Shown: positions 53,866 through 64,000 of the stretch, one piece after another
Numbering within the stretch: position 1 is the stretch's first letter
Layout: every line of letters starts with the position of its first letter
Assembly: GCF_016464305.1 (NCBI RefSeq)
Contig: NZ_JAEIOJ010000010.1
Location: 180,339 to 244,338 of the forward strand
Source of the DNA: Umezawaea beigongshangensis
GTDB taxonomy: Bacteria > Actinomycetota > Actinomycetes > Mycobacteriales > Pseudonocardiaceae
Reading direction: 5' to 3'
Length of the DNA: 64,000 nt
The notes under the pieces: generated by a model
Told to the model about the DNA's origin: nothing
The model's database searches: none
The model's input: only the letters and a program-made list of their open reading frames with translations
Program-made: the position numbers and the translations under genes

Positions 53866-55059
53866 TCAGTGCGCGACCGGGCAGGTCCCGCCGTCACCCG
53901 GCGGAGGAGCGTTGCGGAAGTTCGGCAGCAGCTCGTCGGTGTCGTAGTAGCGGTGGTAGACCGGCGTCAGACCGCCGGAGACCGGGGGCACGATCCAGCT
54001 CCAGTCCGCGGGGCACCTGCGGCCGGCGGCCTCCTCCTTCTCCAGGTGGGTCAGGAAGCGGACGGACTCGGTGTGGTGATCGGTGATCGTCACCCCCGCC
54101 TGCTCGAAGGAGTGCAGCACGGCGCGGTTCAGCTCGATCAGGGCGCGGTCCCGCCACAGCGTGCGCTCGCTGGACGTGTCCAGCCCCATGCGCTTGCCGA
54201 TGTAGGGCAGCAGGTCGTAGCGGTCGTGGTCGACGAGGTTGCGGGCCCCGATCTCGGTGCCCATGTACCAGCCGTTGAACGGCGCGGCCGGGTAGTCGAG
54301 ACCGCCGATGCGCAGCAGCATGTTGCTGATCGCGGGAACGGCGTGCCAGCGCAGGCCGAGCTTGCCGATCCACGGCAGCTCGGGGTGCGTCAGCGGCACC
54401 TCCAGCACGGCGTCGCGCGGCAGCTCGACCAGCGCCGGCTCCTCACCGGCGTGCTCGACCACCAGCGGCAGCAGGTCGAAGGGGCCGCGCGTGCGCGGCG
54501 GCTGCCAGCCGCGGGCGAGCGCCAGGTCGGTCAGCGCGAGGTTGCGGCCGTCGCCCATCACCCCGCCGTCGGAGCCGCGGTAGGCGGCGTAGCGGACGAG
54601 TTGCTCGTTGCGGATGCGGGGAGCGGGGTTGCCGGGCTCGTCGGGGGCGAACACGGTGATGACGGGCCTGATCTTGCCCGCGTTGGTGGCCAGGCGCAGG
54701 TGCTCGACGCACTCGTCGGCGACGGCCTTGGGGTTGGACACGTCGCGCAGGTCGCGCACCTTCAGGCTGCGCCAGTACAGGCGTCCGATGCAGCGCGCGC
54801 TGTTGCGCCACGCCACTCTGGCGCCGAACGTCAGCTCCGCCTCCGTGTGCCGGTAGGTGCCGGTCGCGGCGATCTCGGCGTGCACCTCGGCGAGCCGGCC
54901 CGCGACGGGACCGAGATCCGGGTTCTCGGCGTGGTGCTGGCGGACGAAGTCGTCCACCTCGGTCAGGTCGATCTCGCGCTCGGAGTGGCCGTCCCGGCGA
55001 TCGGCGTCGGCCGAGGACGGGGGCATCACTTCAGTCGGACACGAGGGGACGAGGGCCAT
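53866..55059 (-). CDS. nos: Bacterial nitric oxide synthase oxygenase
   Basis: A 397-aa protein equal to the oxygenase domain of animal NOS, making NO from arginine with reductants borrowed from the cell. The heme-ligand Cys90 is in VAWRNSARCIGR. The arginine-binding Glu269 is in FNGWYMGTEIGARN. Further conserved blocks are NEQLVRYAAYRG, LRWHAVPAISNMLL and DWSWIVPPVSGGLTPVYHRYY. No reductase domain is attached, as in Bacillus and Deinococcus. ATG 55059 is preferred; ATG 55026 gives 386 aa and the frame is open to 55215. Confidence 0.95.
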   Translation of the reverse strand: MALVPSCPTEVMPPSSADADRRDGHSEREIDLTEVDDFVRQHHAENPDLGPVAGRLAEVHAEIAATGTYRHTEAELTFGARVAWRNSARCIGRLYWRSLKVRDLRDVSNPKAVADECVEHLRLATNAGKIRPVITVFAPDEPGNPAPRIRNEQLVRYAAYRGSDGGVMGDGRNLALTDLALARGWQPPRTRGPFDLLPLVVEHAGEEPALVELPRDAVLEVPLTHPELPWIGKLGLRWHAVPAISNMLLRIGGLDYPAAPFNGWYMGTEIGARNLVDHDRYDLLPYIGKRMGLDTSSERTLWRDRALIELNRAVLHSFEQAGVTITDHHTESVRFLTHLEKEEAAGRRCPADWSWIVPPVSGGLTPVYHRYYDTDELLPNFRNAPPPGDGGTCPVAH

Positions 55060-55465
55060 GGCGGGACAACATAGTTGCACTTCGGGTGAGCTGGCACCGC
55101 CGTGTCGGCTACCCCTCACTTCGTGGTGTGGTACGGCCAGTGCGAAGAGTGAGCACTTGATCCGGCGACCGGGTGGTGCTTCGCGGGCGGGGTGTGGTGT
55201 TCCACGCTCCGTCACGCCCGCGGTCGAAGTGGTGAACCACCTGATCAGCTCGTCCGGCCGGGGTGTCCGGCCGAATCGGAACCAGCCCGTTCAGCGCAGG
55301 GACTCGGCCGTCCGGAGCGCCGGGACCACCGGGTTCGTCGCGGCGTCGCGCATCGGTCGGGCGACGCCCGAACAGACGCGCGGCACGACCCTTCCGGCCG
55401 CCCCGCGCACGTCCGGACGGCCCGGCCGGAGAACGACCAACCGGTGACGAGGAGGCCAACACGGG
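55060..55465. promoter_or_regulatory. Divergent promoter region of nos and the PAP2 gene
   Basis: No gene is supported. A 12-bp inverted repeat GTGGT-ga-ACCAC is at 55229-55240, and TCCGGCCG occurs twice at 55253-55260 and 55266-55273. No NsrR-like site is obvious. Confidence 0.45.
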
Positions 55466-56176
55466 GTGAATACCCTGAGCTACGTGATCAACACGAGCAC
55501 CGACCTGTACCGCGCGATCACGGAGTTCGCCAGCAGCACGCCGTCGTGGTTGCAGAGCTTCGCCGACTGGGGAACCGACTTCGGCCTCGGCCTGTTCGGC
55601 GTCCTGTTCCTGCTCGGCATCTGGCGCGAACGGCGCGGCACGGCCCGCGCGCTGGCCCTCGCGCTGCTCGCCCCGGCCGCCACGATCGGCGCCTACGCGA
55701 CCAGCGAGATCGTCAAGACCCTCGTCCAGCAGGAGCGCCCCTGCCGCGCCGTCGCCGGGGTGATCGCCATCGCCGAGTGCCCCGCCGTCGGCGACTGGTC
55801 GTTCCCCAGCAACCACGCGACGATCGCCGCCGCCAGCGCGGGCGCCCTCGCCCTGGCCTGGCGCAGGACGCTCCCGCTGGTCCTGCCGCTGGCCGCGGTC
55901 ATGGCGTTCTCCAGGGTGTTCGTCGGAGTGCACTACCCGCACGACGTCGCCGCGGGCTACCTGCTCGGCGTGACCGCCGCTCCTCTGCTGGCGCTGGCGC
56001 TCGTCCCCGCCGCGACGCCCCTGGTGGACCGGTTCCGCCCCGAGCCGCCCCCGACGATCACCGCGGTGGACGTCCCCACGCAGCGCATCCGCGTCGACCC
56101 GGCGTCGGCCGTGACCCAGCGGATGCGCGTCGGCGATCCGTCCGCCCCCACGCAGCAGCTCCCGCGCGTGCGGTAA
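55466..56176 (+). CDS. PAP2-family membrane phosphatase
   Basis: A 236-aa protein with about six helices. Phosphatase motifs are KTLVQQERP, FPSNHAT and SRVFVGVHYPHD. The polar tail carries three variants of a TQR(I/M)RV motif ending TQQLPRVR, typical of exported actinobacterial tails. It is probably an undecaprenyl-pyrophosphate or phosphatidate phosphatase. The start is GTG 55466 behind GAGGAGG. Confidence 0.88.
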   Translation: MNTLSYVINTSTDLYRAITEFASSTPSWLQSFADWGTDFGLGLFGVLFLLGIWRERRGTARALALALLAPAATIGAYATSEIVKTLVQQERPCRAVAGVIAIAECPAVGDWSFPSNHATIAAASAGALALAWRRTLPLVLPLAAVMAFSRVFVGVHYPHDVAAGYLLGVTAAPLLALALVPAATPLVDRFRPEPPPTITAVDVPTQRIRVDPASAVTQRMRVGDPSAPTQQLPRVR

Positions 56177-56206
56177 TCCGGTCGCGCCACCGGTTACGGT
56201 GGAGGC

Positions 56207-56239
56207 ATGTGTCTCGGCTTCGCGGTGTACTACCTCTGA
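56207..56239 (+). CDS. 10-aa leader peptide of the ABC-F gene
   Basis: ATG 56207 with GGTGGAGG directly before it encodes MCLGFAVYYL followed by TGA. It lies 143 bp before the ABC-F gene and ends in an aromatic YYL triplet of the sort associated with drug-dependent ribosome stalling. It is followed by hairpins. This matches leader-peptide attenuation as used by antibiotic-inducible resistance genes. Confidence 0.75.
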   Translation: MCLGFAVYYL

Positions 56240-56257
56240 TCTCGGCCAGGACGTGCT

Positions 56258-56372
56258 GAGCGGTCTCCGCTCGCGCTGATCCGTCCCTCCCGCACGCCCT
56301 CCTCCGGTCCGCGCACGCGCCGACCGGACGTTCGAGGTGCCCGGCGGGAGGTCTCCCCGGCCGAACTCCCGC
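56258..56372 (+). promoter_or_regulatory. Attenuator-like hairpins of the ABC-F leader
   Basis: Three hairpins follow the leader peptide: 56258-56263/56267-56272 (perfect), 56303-56314/56317-56328 (12 bp, one mismatch) and 56344-56350/56366-56372 (perfect, directly before the GAGGA RBS). Together they could switch between termination or RBS masking and expression. Confidence 0.6.
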
Positions 56373-56382
56373 GAGGAACCCC

Positions 56383-57960
<1,578 letters not shown>

Positions 57961-57999
57961 CCCCGCCGGGGCTGGCACCGCTCGGTACTGTTCGACGAG

Positions 58000-58698
58000 G
58001 TGAGCGGATCCGCGGACGGCGCGTTCCTCGCCCGGCTGACGCCGGAAGACCGGGAGTTCCTCGTCGGCGCGGGCCGCCCCGGCACGTCCAGCGCGGGCGA
58101 GACCCTGTTCCGGCAGGGCGATCCGTCGACCCACGTCGTGCTCCTGCTGTCCGGCTGGGTCAAGGTGACGCTGTCCTCCGGCAACGGCCACGAGGCGCTG
58201 CTCGCGATCCGCGGAGCCGGTGACGTGCTGGGCGACCTGGCCGCGCTCGACGCCAAACCGCGCTCCGCCACCATCCGCGCGCTCACCCCGCTGCGGGTGA
58301 GCACCCTGGCGGCCGACCGGTTCGTGCGCTGCCTGCACGAGCGCCCGCAGATCGCCATCGCGCTGCTGGCCCACAACGGGGACCGGCTGCGCCGCTCGGA
58401 CACCCGCAGGATGGAGCAGGGCGCGTACCGCTCCCCCGAACGCCTCGCCGTGCACCTGCTCCGCCTCGCCGCCCAGTACGGCACCGCCGCGGAGGAGGGC
58501 GTCGTCATCGAGATGCGGTTGTCGCAGCAGGAACTGGCGAACGCGATCGGCGCGTCCCGCGAAGCCGTCGCCCGCGCGCTGCACGTGCTGCGCGAACGCG
58601 GCGTGCTGCTGACCCGGCGGCGCCGCATCGTGATCGCCGTGCCGGAGGTGCTGCACTCGATGGCCGCCAGCATGCCCTTCGACGCCGACGAGCCCTGA
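58000..58698 (+). CDS. CRP/FNR-family transcriptional regulator
   Basis: A 232-aa protein: a cyclic nucleotide-binding barrel (GETLFRQGDPSTHVVLLLSGWVKVTLSSGNGHEALLAIRGAGDVLGDLAALD, about 33-84) and a C-terminal HTH (RLSQQELANAIGASREAVARALHVLRERGVL). No FNR cysteines are visible. It follows the ABC-F gene by 39 bp, in the same direction. The start is GTG 58000. Confidence 0.9.
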   Translation: MSGSADGAFLARLTPEDREFLVGAGRPGTSSAGETLFRQGDPSTHVVLLLSGWVKVTLSSGNGHEALLAIRGAGDVLGDLAALDAKPRSATIRALTPLRVSTLAADRFVRCLHERPQIAIALLAHNGDRLRRSDTRRMEQGAYRSPERLAVHLLRLAAQYGTAAEEGVVIEMRLSQQELANAIGASREAVARALHVLRERGVLLTRRRRIVIAVPEVLHSMAASMPFDADEP

Positions 58699-58806
58699 GC
58701 GGTCGGGCAGGGATTCGCCCCCGATGTGGAGGCGTCCGTCCCGCGACGATCAGCGACAGTGCATTATCTGGCGACACCCAGTTCAGCGCGGTCCTCGGGA
58801 GGCCCA

Positions 58807-60195
58807 GTGTCAGACAGCAGTACCACCGTGCGGAAGCGCGACCGGACGCACCTGCTCTACATAGCGGTGATCGTCGCCGTCTTCCTCGGCATCGCCGTGG
58901 GCCTCCTGGCACCCGAGGTCGGCAAGGCCCTCACACCGCTGGGCACCGGGTTCGTCGCGCTGATCAAGATGATGATCAGCCCGGTGATCTTCTGCACGAT
59001 CGTGCTGGGGGTCGGTTCCGTCCGCAGGGCGGCGACCGTCGGCAAGGTCGGCGGCCTGGCGCTCGCCTACTTCCTCGTCATGTCCACGTTCGCGCTCGCC
59101 GTGGGCCTCGTCGTGGGCAACATCATCCAGCCCGGCTCGGGCCTGGGACTGACCGACGCCGCGCGCAAGGCGGGCGAGAAGGCGGCCGACTCCGAGGCCA
59201 CCGGCACCGTCGACTTCCTGCTCGGCATCATCCCCGACTCGCTGGTGTCCCCGCTGGCCGGCGAGAACGTGCTCCAGACGCTGTTCGTGGCGCTGCTCAT
59301 CGGCTTCGCCATCCCGTCGCTCGGCTCGTCCGGCGACGCGATCCTGCGCGGCGTCAAGCACTTCGAGCGTCTCGCGTTCCGCATCCTCGCCATGATCATG
59401 TGGGTCGCGCCGATCGGCGCGTTCGGCGCCATCGCGGGGGTCGTCGGAGCCGCGGGCGGCGCGGCGCTGCTGAGCCTGCTCCAGATCATGCTCGGCTTCT
59501 ACATCACCTGCGTGATCTTCGTCTTCGGCGTGCTGGGCCTGGTGCTCAAGTTCGGCGCGAACGTCAACATCTGGTCGCTGCTGCGCTACCTCGGCCGCGA
59601 GTTCCTGCTCATCGTGTCCACCTCGTCGTCGGAGACCGCGCTGCCGCGGCTCGTCGCGAAGATGGAGCACCTCGGCGTCTCGCGCCCGGTCGTCGGCATC
59701 ACCGTGCCGACCGGGTACTCGTTCAACCTGGACGGCACGGCGATCTACCTGACCATGGCGTCGATCTTCATCGCGGACGCGCTGGGCACGCCCCTGGCGA
59801 TCGGCGAGCAGATCTCCCTGCTGGTGTTCATGATCATCGCGTCGAAGGGCGCCGCCGGCGTCAGCGGCGCCGGTCTGGCCACCCTCGCCGGTGGCCTGCA
59901 GGCGCACCGCCCCGACCTGGTGGACGGCGTCGGCCTCATCGTCGGCATCGACCGCTTCATGTCCGAGGCGCGCGCCCTGACCAACTTCGCGGGCAACGCC
60001 GTGGCCACCGTGCTCATCGGCAACTGGGTCGGCGAGTTCGACCGCGACCGGGCGGGACGCGTGCTGCGCGGCGACGACCCGTTCGACGAGGCGTCCATGC
60101 TGGACCGCCACGAGGAGAAGGCGCCGGAGCAGCCCGGTCACGAGGAGCAGGCGCCGGAGCGGCCCAGCGGCGAGAACGAACCCGCCCGGAGCTGA
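58807..60195 (+). CDS. Dicarboxylate/amino acid:cation symporter (DctA/GltP type)
   Basis: A 462-aa membrane carrier. The DAACS motifs are STSSSETALPRLVAKME (serine-rich hairpin), GYSFNLDGTAIYLTMASIFIADALG and GVSGAGLATLAGGLQAHRPDL... VGIDRFMSEARALTNFAGNAVATVLIG. It likely imports C4-dicarboxylates or glutamate/aspartate with protons or sodium. The start is GTG 58807 behind GGGAGG. Its acidic tail (EEKAPEQPGHEEQAPERPSGENEP) is an actinobacterial extension. Confidence 0.92.
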   Translation: MSDSSTTVRKRDRTHLLYIAVIVAVFLGIAVGLLAPEVGKALTPLGTGFVALIKMMISPVIFCTIVLGVGSVRRAATVGKVGGLALAYFLVMSTFALAVGLVVGNIIQPGSGLGLTDAARKAGEKAADSEATGTVDFLLGIIPDSLVSPLAGENVLQTLFVALLIGFAIPSLGSSGDAILRGVKHFERLAFRILAMIMWVAPIGAFGAIAGVVGAAGGAALLSLLQIMLGFYITCVIFVFGVLGLVLKFGANVNIWSLLRYLGREFLLIVSTSSSETALPRLVAKMEHLGVSRPVVGITVPTGYSFNLDGTAIYLTMASIFIADALGTPLAIGEQISLLVFMIIASKGAAGVSGAGLATLAGGLQAHRPDLVDGVGLIVGIDRFMSEARALTNFAGNAVATVLIGNWVGEFDRDRAGRVLRGDDPFDEASMLDRHEEKAPEQPGHEEQAPERPSGENEPARS

Positions 60196-60209
60196 TCGGC
60201 CGACGGCCT

Positions 60210-60246
60210 CCCCGCCCGCACCCCCGTGCAGCAGGTGCGGGCGGGG
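60210..60246. terminator. Terminator between the symporter and pgm genes
   Basis: A 13-bp perfect stem (60210-60222 with 60234-60246) lies between converging stop codons. Confidence 0.75.
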
Positions 60247-60261
60247 ACACCGCTCACCCGA

Positions 60262-61899
60262 TCAGCCGACGTCCAGCACCGAGTCCAGGATCTGCTGCGC
60301 CTCCCGCTGGATGCGCTCCAGGTGCTCCGCCCCGCGGAACGACTCCGCGTACAGCTTGTAGACGTCCTCCGTGCCCGACGGACGCGCCGCGAACCACCCG
60401 GACTCGGTGACCACCTTCAGCCCGCCGATCGGCGCGTCGTTGCCGGGAGCGCTCGTCAGCCGCCGCAGGATCGGCTCACCCGCCAGCTCGTCCGCCGACA
60501 CCTGCTCCGGCGACAGCTTCCCCAGCACCGCCTTCTGCTCGCGCGTGGCCGGCGCGTCGATCCGCGCGTACACCGGATCACCCAGCTCGGCCGTCAGCTC
60601 CCGGTACCGCGCGCTCGGCGTCTTCCCCGTCACCGCGGTCAGCTCCGACGCCAGCAGCGCCAGGATGATGCCGTCCTTGTCCGTCGTCCACACCCGCCCG
60701 TCCCGGCGCAGGAACGACGCACCGGCGCTCTCCTCGCCACCGAACGCGATCGAGCCGTCGACGAGCCCCGGCACGAACCACTTGAAGCCCACCGGAACCT
60801 CGATCAGCCGCCGCCCCAGGCGCTGAGCCACGCGGTCGATGATCGACGAGCTGACGAGCGTCTTGCCGATCGCCGCGTCCGCCGACCACCCGTCGCGGTG
60901 CGCGTAGAGGTGGTCGATCGCCGTGGCCAGGAAGTGGTTCGGGTTCATCAGCCCGGCGTCGGGCGTGACGATGCCGTGCCGGTCGGAGTCCGCGTCGTTG
61001 CCCGTGGCGATGTCGAACTCGTCCTTGCGCGCGATCAGCGACGCCATCGCGTTCGGCGACGAGCAGTCCATCCTGATCCGCCCGTCCCAGTCCAGCGTCA
61101 TGAACCGGAACGTGGCGTCCACCAACGGGTTCACGACCGTCAGGTCCAGACCGTGCCGGTCGGCGATCTCCGCCCAGTACGCCACGCTCGCGCCACCCAG
61201 CGGGTCCGCGCCGATGCGCACCCCCGCCGAGCGGATCGCGTCGAGGTCCACGACGTCGGGCAGCTCGCGGACGTACAGGTCGAGGAAGTCGAACGGCCGC
61301 ACCGCCTTCCGCGCGCGCTCGTGCGGAATCCGGGCGACCTCGCGCAGACCGCCCTCCAGCAGCTCGTTCGCGCGGTCCTGGATGCCCCTGGTGATGTCCG
61401 AACCGGCCGGGCCGCCGTCCGGCGGGTTGTACTTGAAGCCGCCGTCCTCCGGCGGGTTGTGCGACGGCGTCACGACCACGCCGTCCGCGAGCCCCTCGGT
61501 GCGGCCCGCGTTGTGCACCAGGATCGCCAGCGACACCGCCGGAGTCGGCGTGTAGCCGCCCCGGCTGTCCACCAGCACGTCGACCCCGTTGGCCGCGAAC
61601 ACCTCCAGCGCCGTGACGAACGCGGGCTCGGACAGAGCGTGCGTGTCGCGCCCCACGTACAGCGGACCCGTGACCCCCGCCCTCGCCCGGTGCTCGCACA
61701 CGGCCTGCGCGGCGGCGGCGATGTGGTCGTCGTTGAACCCGAGCCGCAGCGCCGACCCCCGGTGCCCGGAGGTGCCGAACGCGACGCGCTGCTCCGCGAC
61801 CGACGGATCGGGGTGCTCCGAGTAGTAGGCGGTGACGAGATGGGCCACGTCGACCAGGTCGTCGGGCGAGGCCGGCTGTCCGGCCCTGTCGTGCGACAC
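60262..61899 (-). CDS. pgm: Phosphoglucomutase (alpha-D-glucose phosphate-specific)
   Basis: A 545-aa enzyme interconverting glucose 1- and 6-phosphate. It has [13 protein letters not shown], the phosphoserine region [12 protein letters not shown], the metal loop [10 protein letters not shown], the sugar loop [11 protein letters not shown] and the phosphate-binding [18 protein letters not shown]. The start is GTG 61899. The gene lies 18 bp after the EcsC-like gene and is read in the same direction. Confidence 0.95.
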   Translation of the reverse strand: MSHDRAGQPASPDDLVDVAHLVTAYYSEHPDPSVAEQRVAFGTSGHRGSALRLGFNDDHIAAAAQAVCEHRARAGVTGPLYVGRDTHALSEPAFVTALEVFAANGVDVLVDSRGGYTPTPAVSLAILVHNAGRTEGLADGVVVTPSHNPPEDGGFKYNPPDGGPAGSDITRGIQDRANELLEGGLREVARIPHERARKAVRPFDFLDLYVRELPDVVDLDAIRSAGVRIGADPLGGASVAYWAEIADRHGLDLTVVNPLVDATFRFMTLDWDGRIRMDCSSPNAMASLIARKDEFDIATGNDADSDRHGIVTPDAGLMNPNHFLATAIDHLYAHRDGWSADAAIGKTLVSSSIIDRVAQRLGRRLIEVPVGFKWFVPGLVDGSIAFGGEESAGASFLRRDGRVWTTDKDGIILALLASELTAVTGKTPSARYRELTAELGDPVYARIDAPATREQKAVLGKLSPEQVSADELAGEPILRRLTSAPGNDAPIGGLKVVTESGWFAARPSGTEDVYKLYAESFRGAEHLERIQREAQQILDSVLDVG

Positions 61900-61917
61900 G
61901 TAGAACTCCTTCGGTGA

Positions 61918-62940
61918 TCAGGTGCGGTCTTCGTCGACGATCTCCGCGTCGACGATCTCGGCGACGGAGATGGTGTCGGCCACGTCCGCCACGTCCGCCA
62001 CCGGGGCGGGCAGCAGACCGTACTTCTCCTGGAGGAAGCGCCGGCGGTAGGCGTGGTTCGCGTCGTCCACCACGCGCGAGAGCAACCTCGCGTTGAGCCC
62101 GGCGCCGATCACCACGCCGACGACCGGCACGGCCTGGGCGAGCTTCTGCTTCGTCAGCCGGATGCCGAGGCGCTGGTAGACCTGCTGGACGACCCTGGTC
62201 ACCACGTGCTGCTCCAGCTGCATCCACGACTGCCGACCCGCGAGCCCGCGCACCACCTTGTTCAGCTCCAGGTACGCCTGCGCCTTGCCCGCGTTCGACG
62301 CCGTCGCGTAGCCCAGCACCCCCAGGGCGAACAGCTTCTCGTCGTCGCGGTCCAGGTCGTAGCCGTAGTAGGCGGCGACGTGCGCGACCGCCCGGTGGCT
62401 CGCCATCAGGACCGCGGCGGCGTCGGCCGCCATCGTGCCCAGCACCAGCGCCGCACCCGGCGCGGCCGCCGCACCCGCCGACACCGCCGTGCCACCGGCC
62501 GCGATCACCTGACCGCCGGACACCGCGAACCCGGCGGCGGCCCCCTGCACCGTGGACGCCGTGACGTACCCGAGGTCCAGCCTCGGCCTCACCTCGTCGA
62601 TCTCGCGCAGGTCGAGCCTCCTGACGTCGTCCAGGGACTCCACGGCGTGACCGCGCTTGCGGTAGGCGCCCAGGACGGCGTCGCGTCGCAGCGACGCCCG
62701 CGCGGCTCTCGCGCCGAGATCGGTGAGCCCGCGCAGCGCGTCCGTCAGCATCTCCTCGAAGCGACCGGCGCCCGGCAGCGACTCGAACTTCTCCTTGGCG
62801 CTGTCCGCCGTGCGGCTCAACCGCGCCCTCAACCCCGCCGGGAGGAGCTGCTTGCTCGTCCGCTCCGGACGGTCGTTCAGCGCGCGCCACGCCTCGGCGT
62901 CGTAGTCGGACATCTTCCGGCTCGGCTGCATGACCATCAC
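61918..62940 (-). CDS. EcsC-family protein
   Basis: A 340-aa protein. The helical core with Gly/Ala-rich segments (GYVTASTVQGAAAGFAVSGGQVIAAGGTAVSAGAAAAPGA) and the block YYGYDLDRDDEKLFALGVLGYATASNAGKAQAYLELN identify EcsC. KQKLAQAVPVVGVVIGAGLNARLLSRVVDDANHAYRRRFLQEKY ends the domain. Function unknown. GTG 62940 overlaps the LLM gene stop by 4 nt, so they are coupled; ATG 62931 or 62913 is an alternative. Confidence 0.87.
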   Translation of the reverse strand: MMVMQPSRKMSDYDAEAWRALNDRPERTSKQLLPAGLRARLSRTADSAKEKFESLPGAGRFEEMLTDALRGLTDLGARAARASLRRDAVLGAYRKRGHAVESLDDVRRLDLREIDEVRPRLDLGYVTASTVQGAAAGFAVSGGQVIAAGGTAVSAGAAAAPGAALVLGTMAADAAAVLMASHRAVAHVAAYYGYDLDRDDEKLFALGVLGYATASNAGKAQAYLELNKVVRGLAGRQSWMQLEQHVVTRVVQQVYQRLGIRLTKQKLAQAVPVVGVVIGAGLNARLLSRVVDDANHAYRRRFLQEKYGLLPAPVADVADVADTISVAEIVDAEIVDEDRT

Positions 62941-63839
62941 CTACCCGGTGCGAAGGAGACCAGAACCTCGTCGGCGTGTTCCGCGGACCGCACCGGGTCC
63001 GCGTCCGGCGAACCCACCAGCGGATCGAAGTTGAGGTCGACGAACAGCTCCGTGATCCCCCGCTCCGCCAGGTCCGCGAGATCACCCCTGATCTGCTCGA
63101 CCGTGCCGGTGAGGGGTGCTCGCTCGTCGTCGCGGACCCGCACGACGCCCCGGCAGACGAACCGCAGCGCGTCGGGGTCGCGACCGGCCCGCTCCGCCGA
63201 CTCCCGGATCAGCGCCACGGACGTCCCGATCGTCGTGAGGTCGGTGCGGCTGCTGCTGATCCACCCGTCGGCGATCCGCCCGATCCGGCGCAGCGCCACG
63301 TCCGCCGCCCCGCCCAGGAGGATCGGCGGGTGCGGTCGCTGCACCGGCTTGGGGTCGGCCCTGCTGGCCGGGATCGAGTAGAACTCGCCGTCGTGCTGGA
63401 CCACGTCGTCCGTCCAGAGCTTCCGCAGGACGGTGACGAACTCCTCACCCCGGCGTCCCCGGTGCTCCATCGCAACACCGGCGGCCGCGAACTCCTCCGG
63501 TGCCCAGCCCAGTCCGAGACCCGCGTCGACCCGGCCGCCGGACAGGACGTCGAGCGTCGCGAGCTGCTTCGCCACCACGGTGGGACCGGCCAGGGGGATG
63601 TTGAGGATCGCGGTGCCGAGCCGGATGCGGCTCGTGGTCGCGGCGACGTGAGCAAGGGCGACGACGGGGTCGAGGACGCTGCGGTAGCTCTCCCCCCACG
63701 AGGCGTCGACCGGTGACAACAGGCGCTGGAAGGTCCACAACGAGTGGTAGCCGAGTTCGTCCGCACGCCGGGCGACGTGCAGGAGGTTGTCCGCGGTGGC
63801 CCAAGAACCGGACACCGGTGCCGCGAAGCCCATCTTCAT
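62937..63839 (-). CDS. LLM-class F420-dependent oxidoreductase
   Basis: A 300-aa luciferase-like TIM barrel: SLWTFQRLLSPVDASWGESYRSVLDPVVALAHVAATTSRIRLGTAILN, VLSGGRVDAGLGLGWAPEEFAAAG and HPPILLGGAADVALRRIGRIADGWI. It uses F420 or FMN; substrate unknown. ATG 63839 is chosen because upstream codons run into the rRNA terminator. It is the first gene after the rRNA operon on this strand. Confidence 0.88.
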   Translation of the reverse strand: MKMGFAAPVSGSWATADNLLHVARRADELGYHSLWTFQRLLSPVDASWGESYRSVLDPVVALAHVAATTSRIRLGTAILNIPLAGPTVVAKQLATLDVLSGGRVDAGLGLGWAPEEFAAAGVAMEHRGRRGEEFVTVLRKLWTDDVVQHDGEFYSIPASRADPKPVQRPHPPILLGGAADVALRRIGRIADGWISSSRTDLTTIGTSVALIRESAERAGRDPDALRFVCRGVVRVRDDERAPLTGTVEQIRGDLADLAERGITELFVDLNFDPLVGSPDADPVRSAEHADEVLVSFAPGR

Positions 63840-63858
63840 CGTTCGACCGTAACGCAAG

Positions 63859-63920
63859 AACCCCGCGAGGGTTCTCGGGAGCACCGTGAAGTGCTGCAAC
63901 CGAGAACCCCTCGCGGGGTA
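63859..63920 (-). terminator. Terminator of the rRNA operon
   Basis: On the minus strand the 5S 3' end is followed by an AUUUUU stretch, then ACCCCGCGAGGGGTTCTCGG. This pairs, with one bulge, with the near-complement at 63860-63878; a small GCAC/GTGC hairpin lies between the arms. Confidence 0.75.
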
Positions 63921-63926
63921 AAAATT

Positions 63927-64000
63927 GTCCGGCGGTGACCTACTCTCCCACACCCTCACGAGTGCAGTACCATCGGCGCAGGAGGGCTTAACTTCCGGGT
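63927..64000 (-). rRNA. rrf: 5S rRNA, 3' part
   Basis: The minus strand reads ACCCGGAAGTTAAGCCCTCC, then GCGCCGATGGTACTGCACTC and GTGTGGGAGAGTAGGTCACC, the 3' two thirds of an actinobacterial 5S rRNA. The 5' end and the rest of the rRNA operon lie outside the window. The exact 3' end is uncertain by a few bases. Confidence 0.95.

Overview
The window is very GC-rich, uses many GTG/TTG starts, and packs genes with frequent GTGA/ATGA overlaps. It also carries F420-type LLM oxidoreductases, a DUF397/XRE pair, a MabR/FasR-type fab regulator, DUF3052, DUF3145 and a SapB-like lanthipeptide locus. Together these point to a filamentous actinomycete, most probably a Pseudonocardiales member (Saccharothrix/Actinosynnema/Lentzea type). 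The species assignment is inference only.

Layout. (1) 1-19.2 kb is core metabolism: ilvE, an APC permease, pepA, then lpd and sucB (E3 and two-lipoyl E2 of 2-oxoacid dehydrogenases), lipB and lipA (lipoate attachment and synthesis), plus small regulators, LLM/SDR oxidoreductases, a tRNA-Val(UAC), an AhpE-type peroxiredoxin and DUF3052. (2) 19.5-23.2 kb has aceE (pyruvate dehydrogenase E1), so E1, E2, E3 and both lipoylation enzymes lie in one 17-kb stretch. It also has a PnuC-like gene behind an FMN riboswitch, which makes it a RibM riboflavin importer. (3) 23.3-29.6 kb has a beta-propeller phytase and the type II fatty-acid operon fabD-fabH-acpP-fabF behind a PucR-like regulator and a TTTGT-N9-ACAAA operator. 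(4) 30.9-37.1 kb is a class III lanthipeptide (SapB/AmfS type) cluster: lanthionine synthetase, a 41-aa precursor too short for ordinary ORF calling, an internal hairpin, and two ABC exporters. It lies between fabF and the DUF3145 gene, which I recall being close together in Streptomyces. (5) 37.2-49 kb is mixed accessory content: 22-bp tandem repeats at two convergent gene ends, a flavoprotein disulfide reductase, a GH89 alpha-N-acetylglucosaminidase, an XRE/DUF397 pair with an internally triplicated DUF397 module, and a HelD-like RNA polymerase-associated ATPase. (6) 49-60 kb has a MarR-crcB-crcB fluoride-exporter operon, a GGDEF protein with a degenerate EAL domain, an APC permease next to a bacterial nitric oxide synthase, an ABC-F ATPase behind a 10-residue leader peptide, a CRP/FNR regulator and a DctA-type symporter. 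(7) 60-64 kb has phosphoglucomutase, an EcsC-like protein, an LLM oxidoreductase, and the 3' end of a 5S rRNA with its terminator, so an rRNA operon enters from the right on the minus strand.

The main discovery candidates are the SapB-like lanthipeptide locus, the ABC-F leader-peptide attenuator, the riboswitch-controlled riboflavin importer, the 38-bp perfect palindrome before a serine hydrolase/ArsR pair, the triple TetR operator, and the triplicated DUF397 module.
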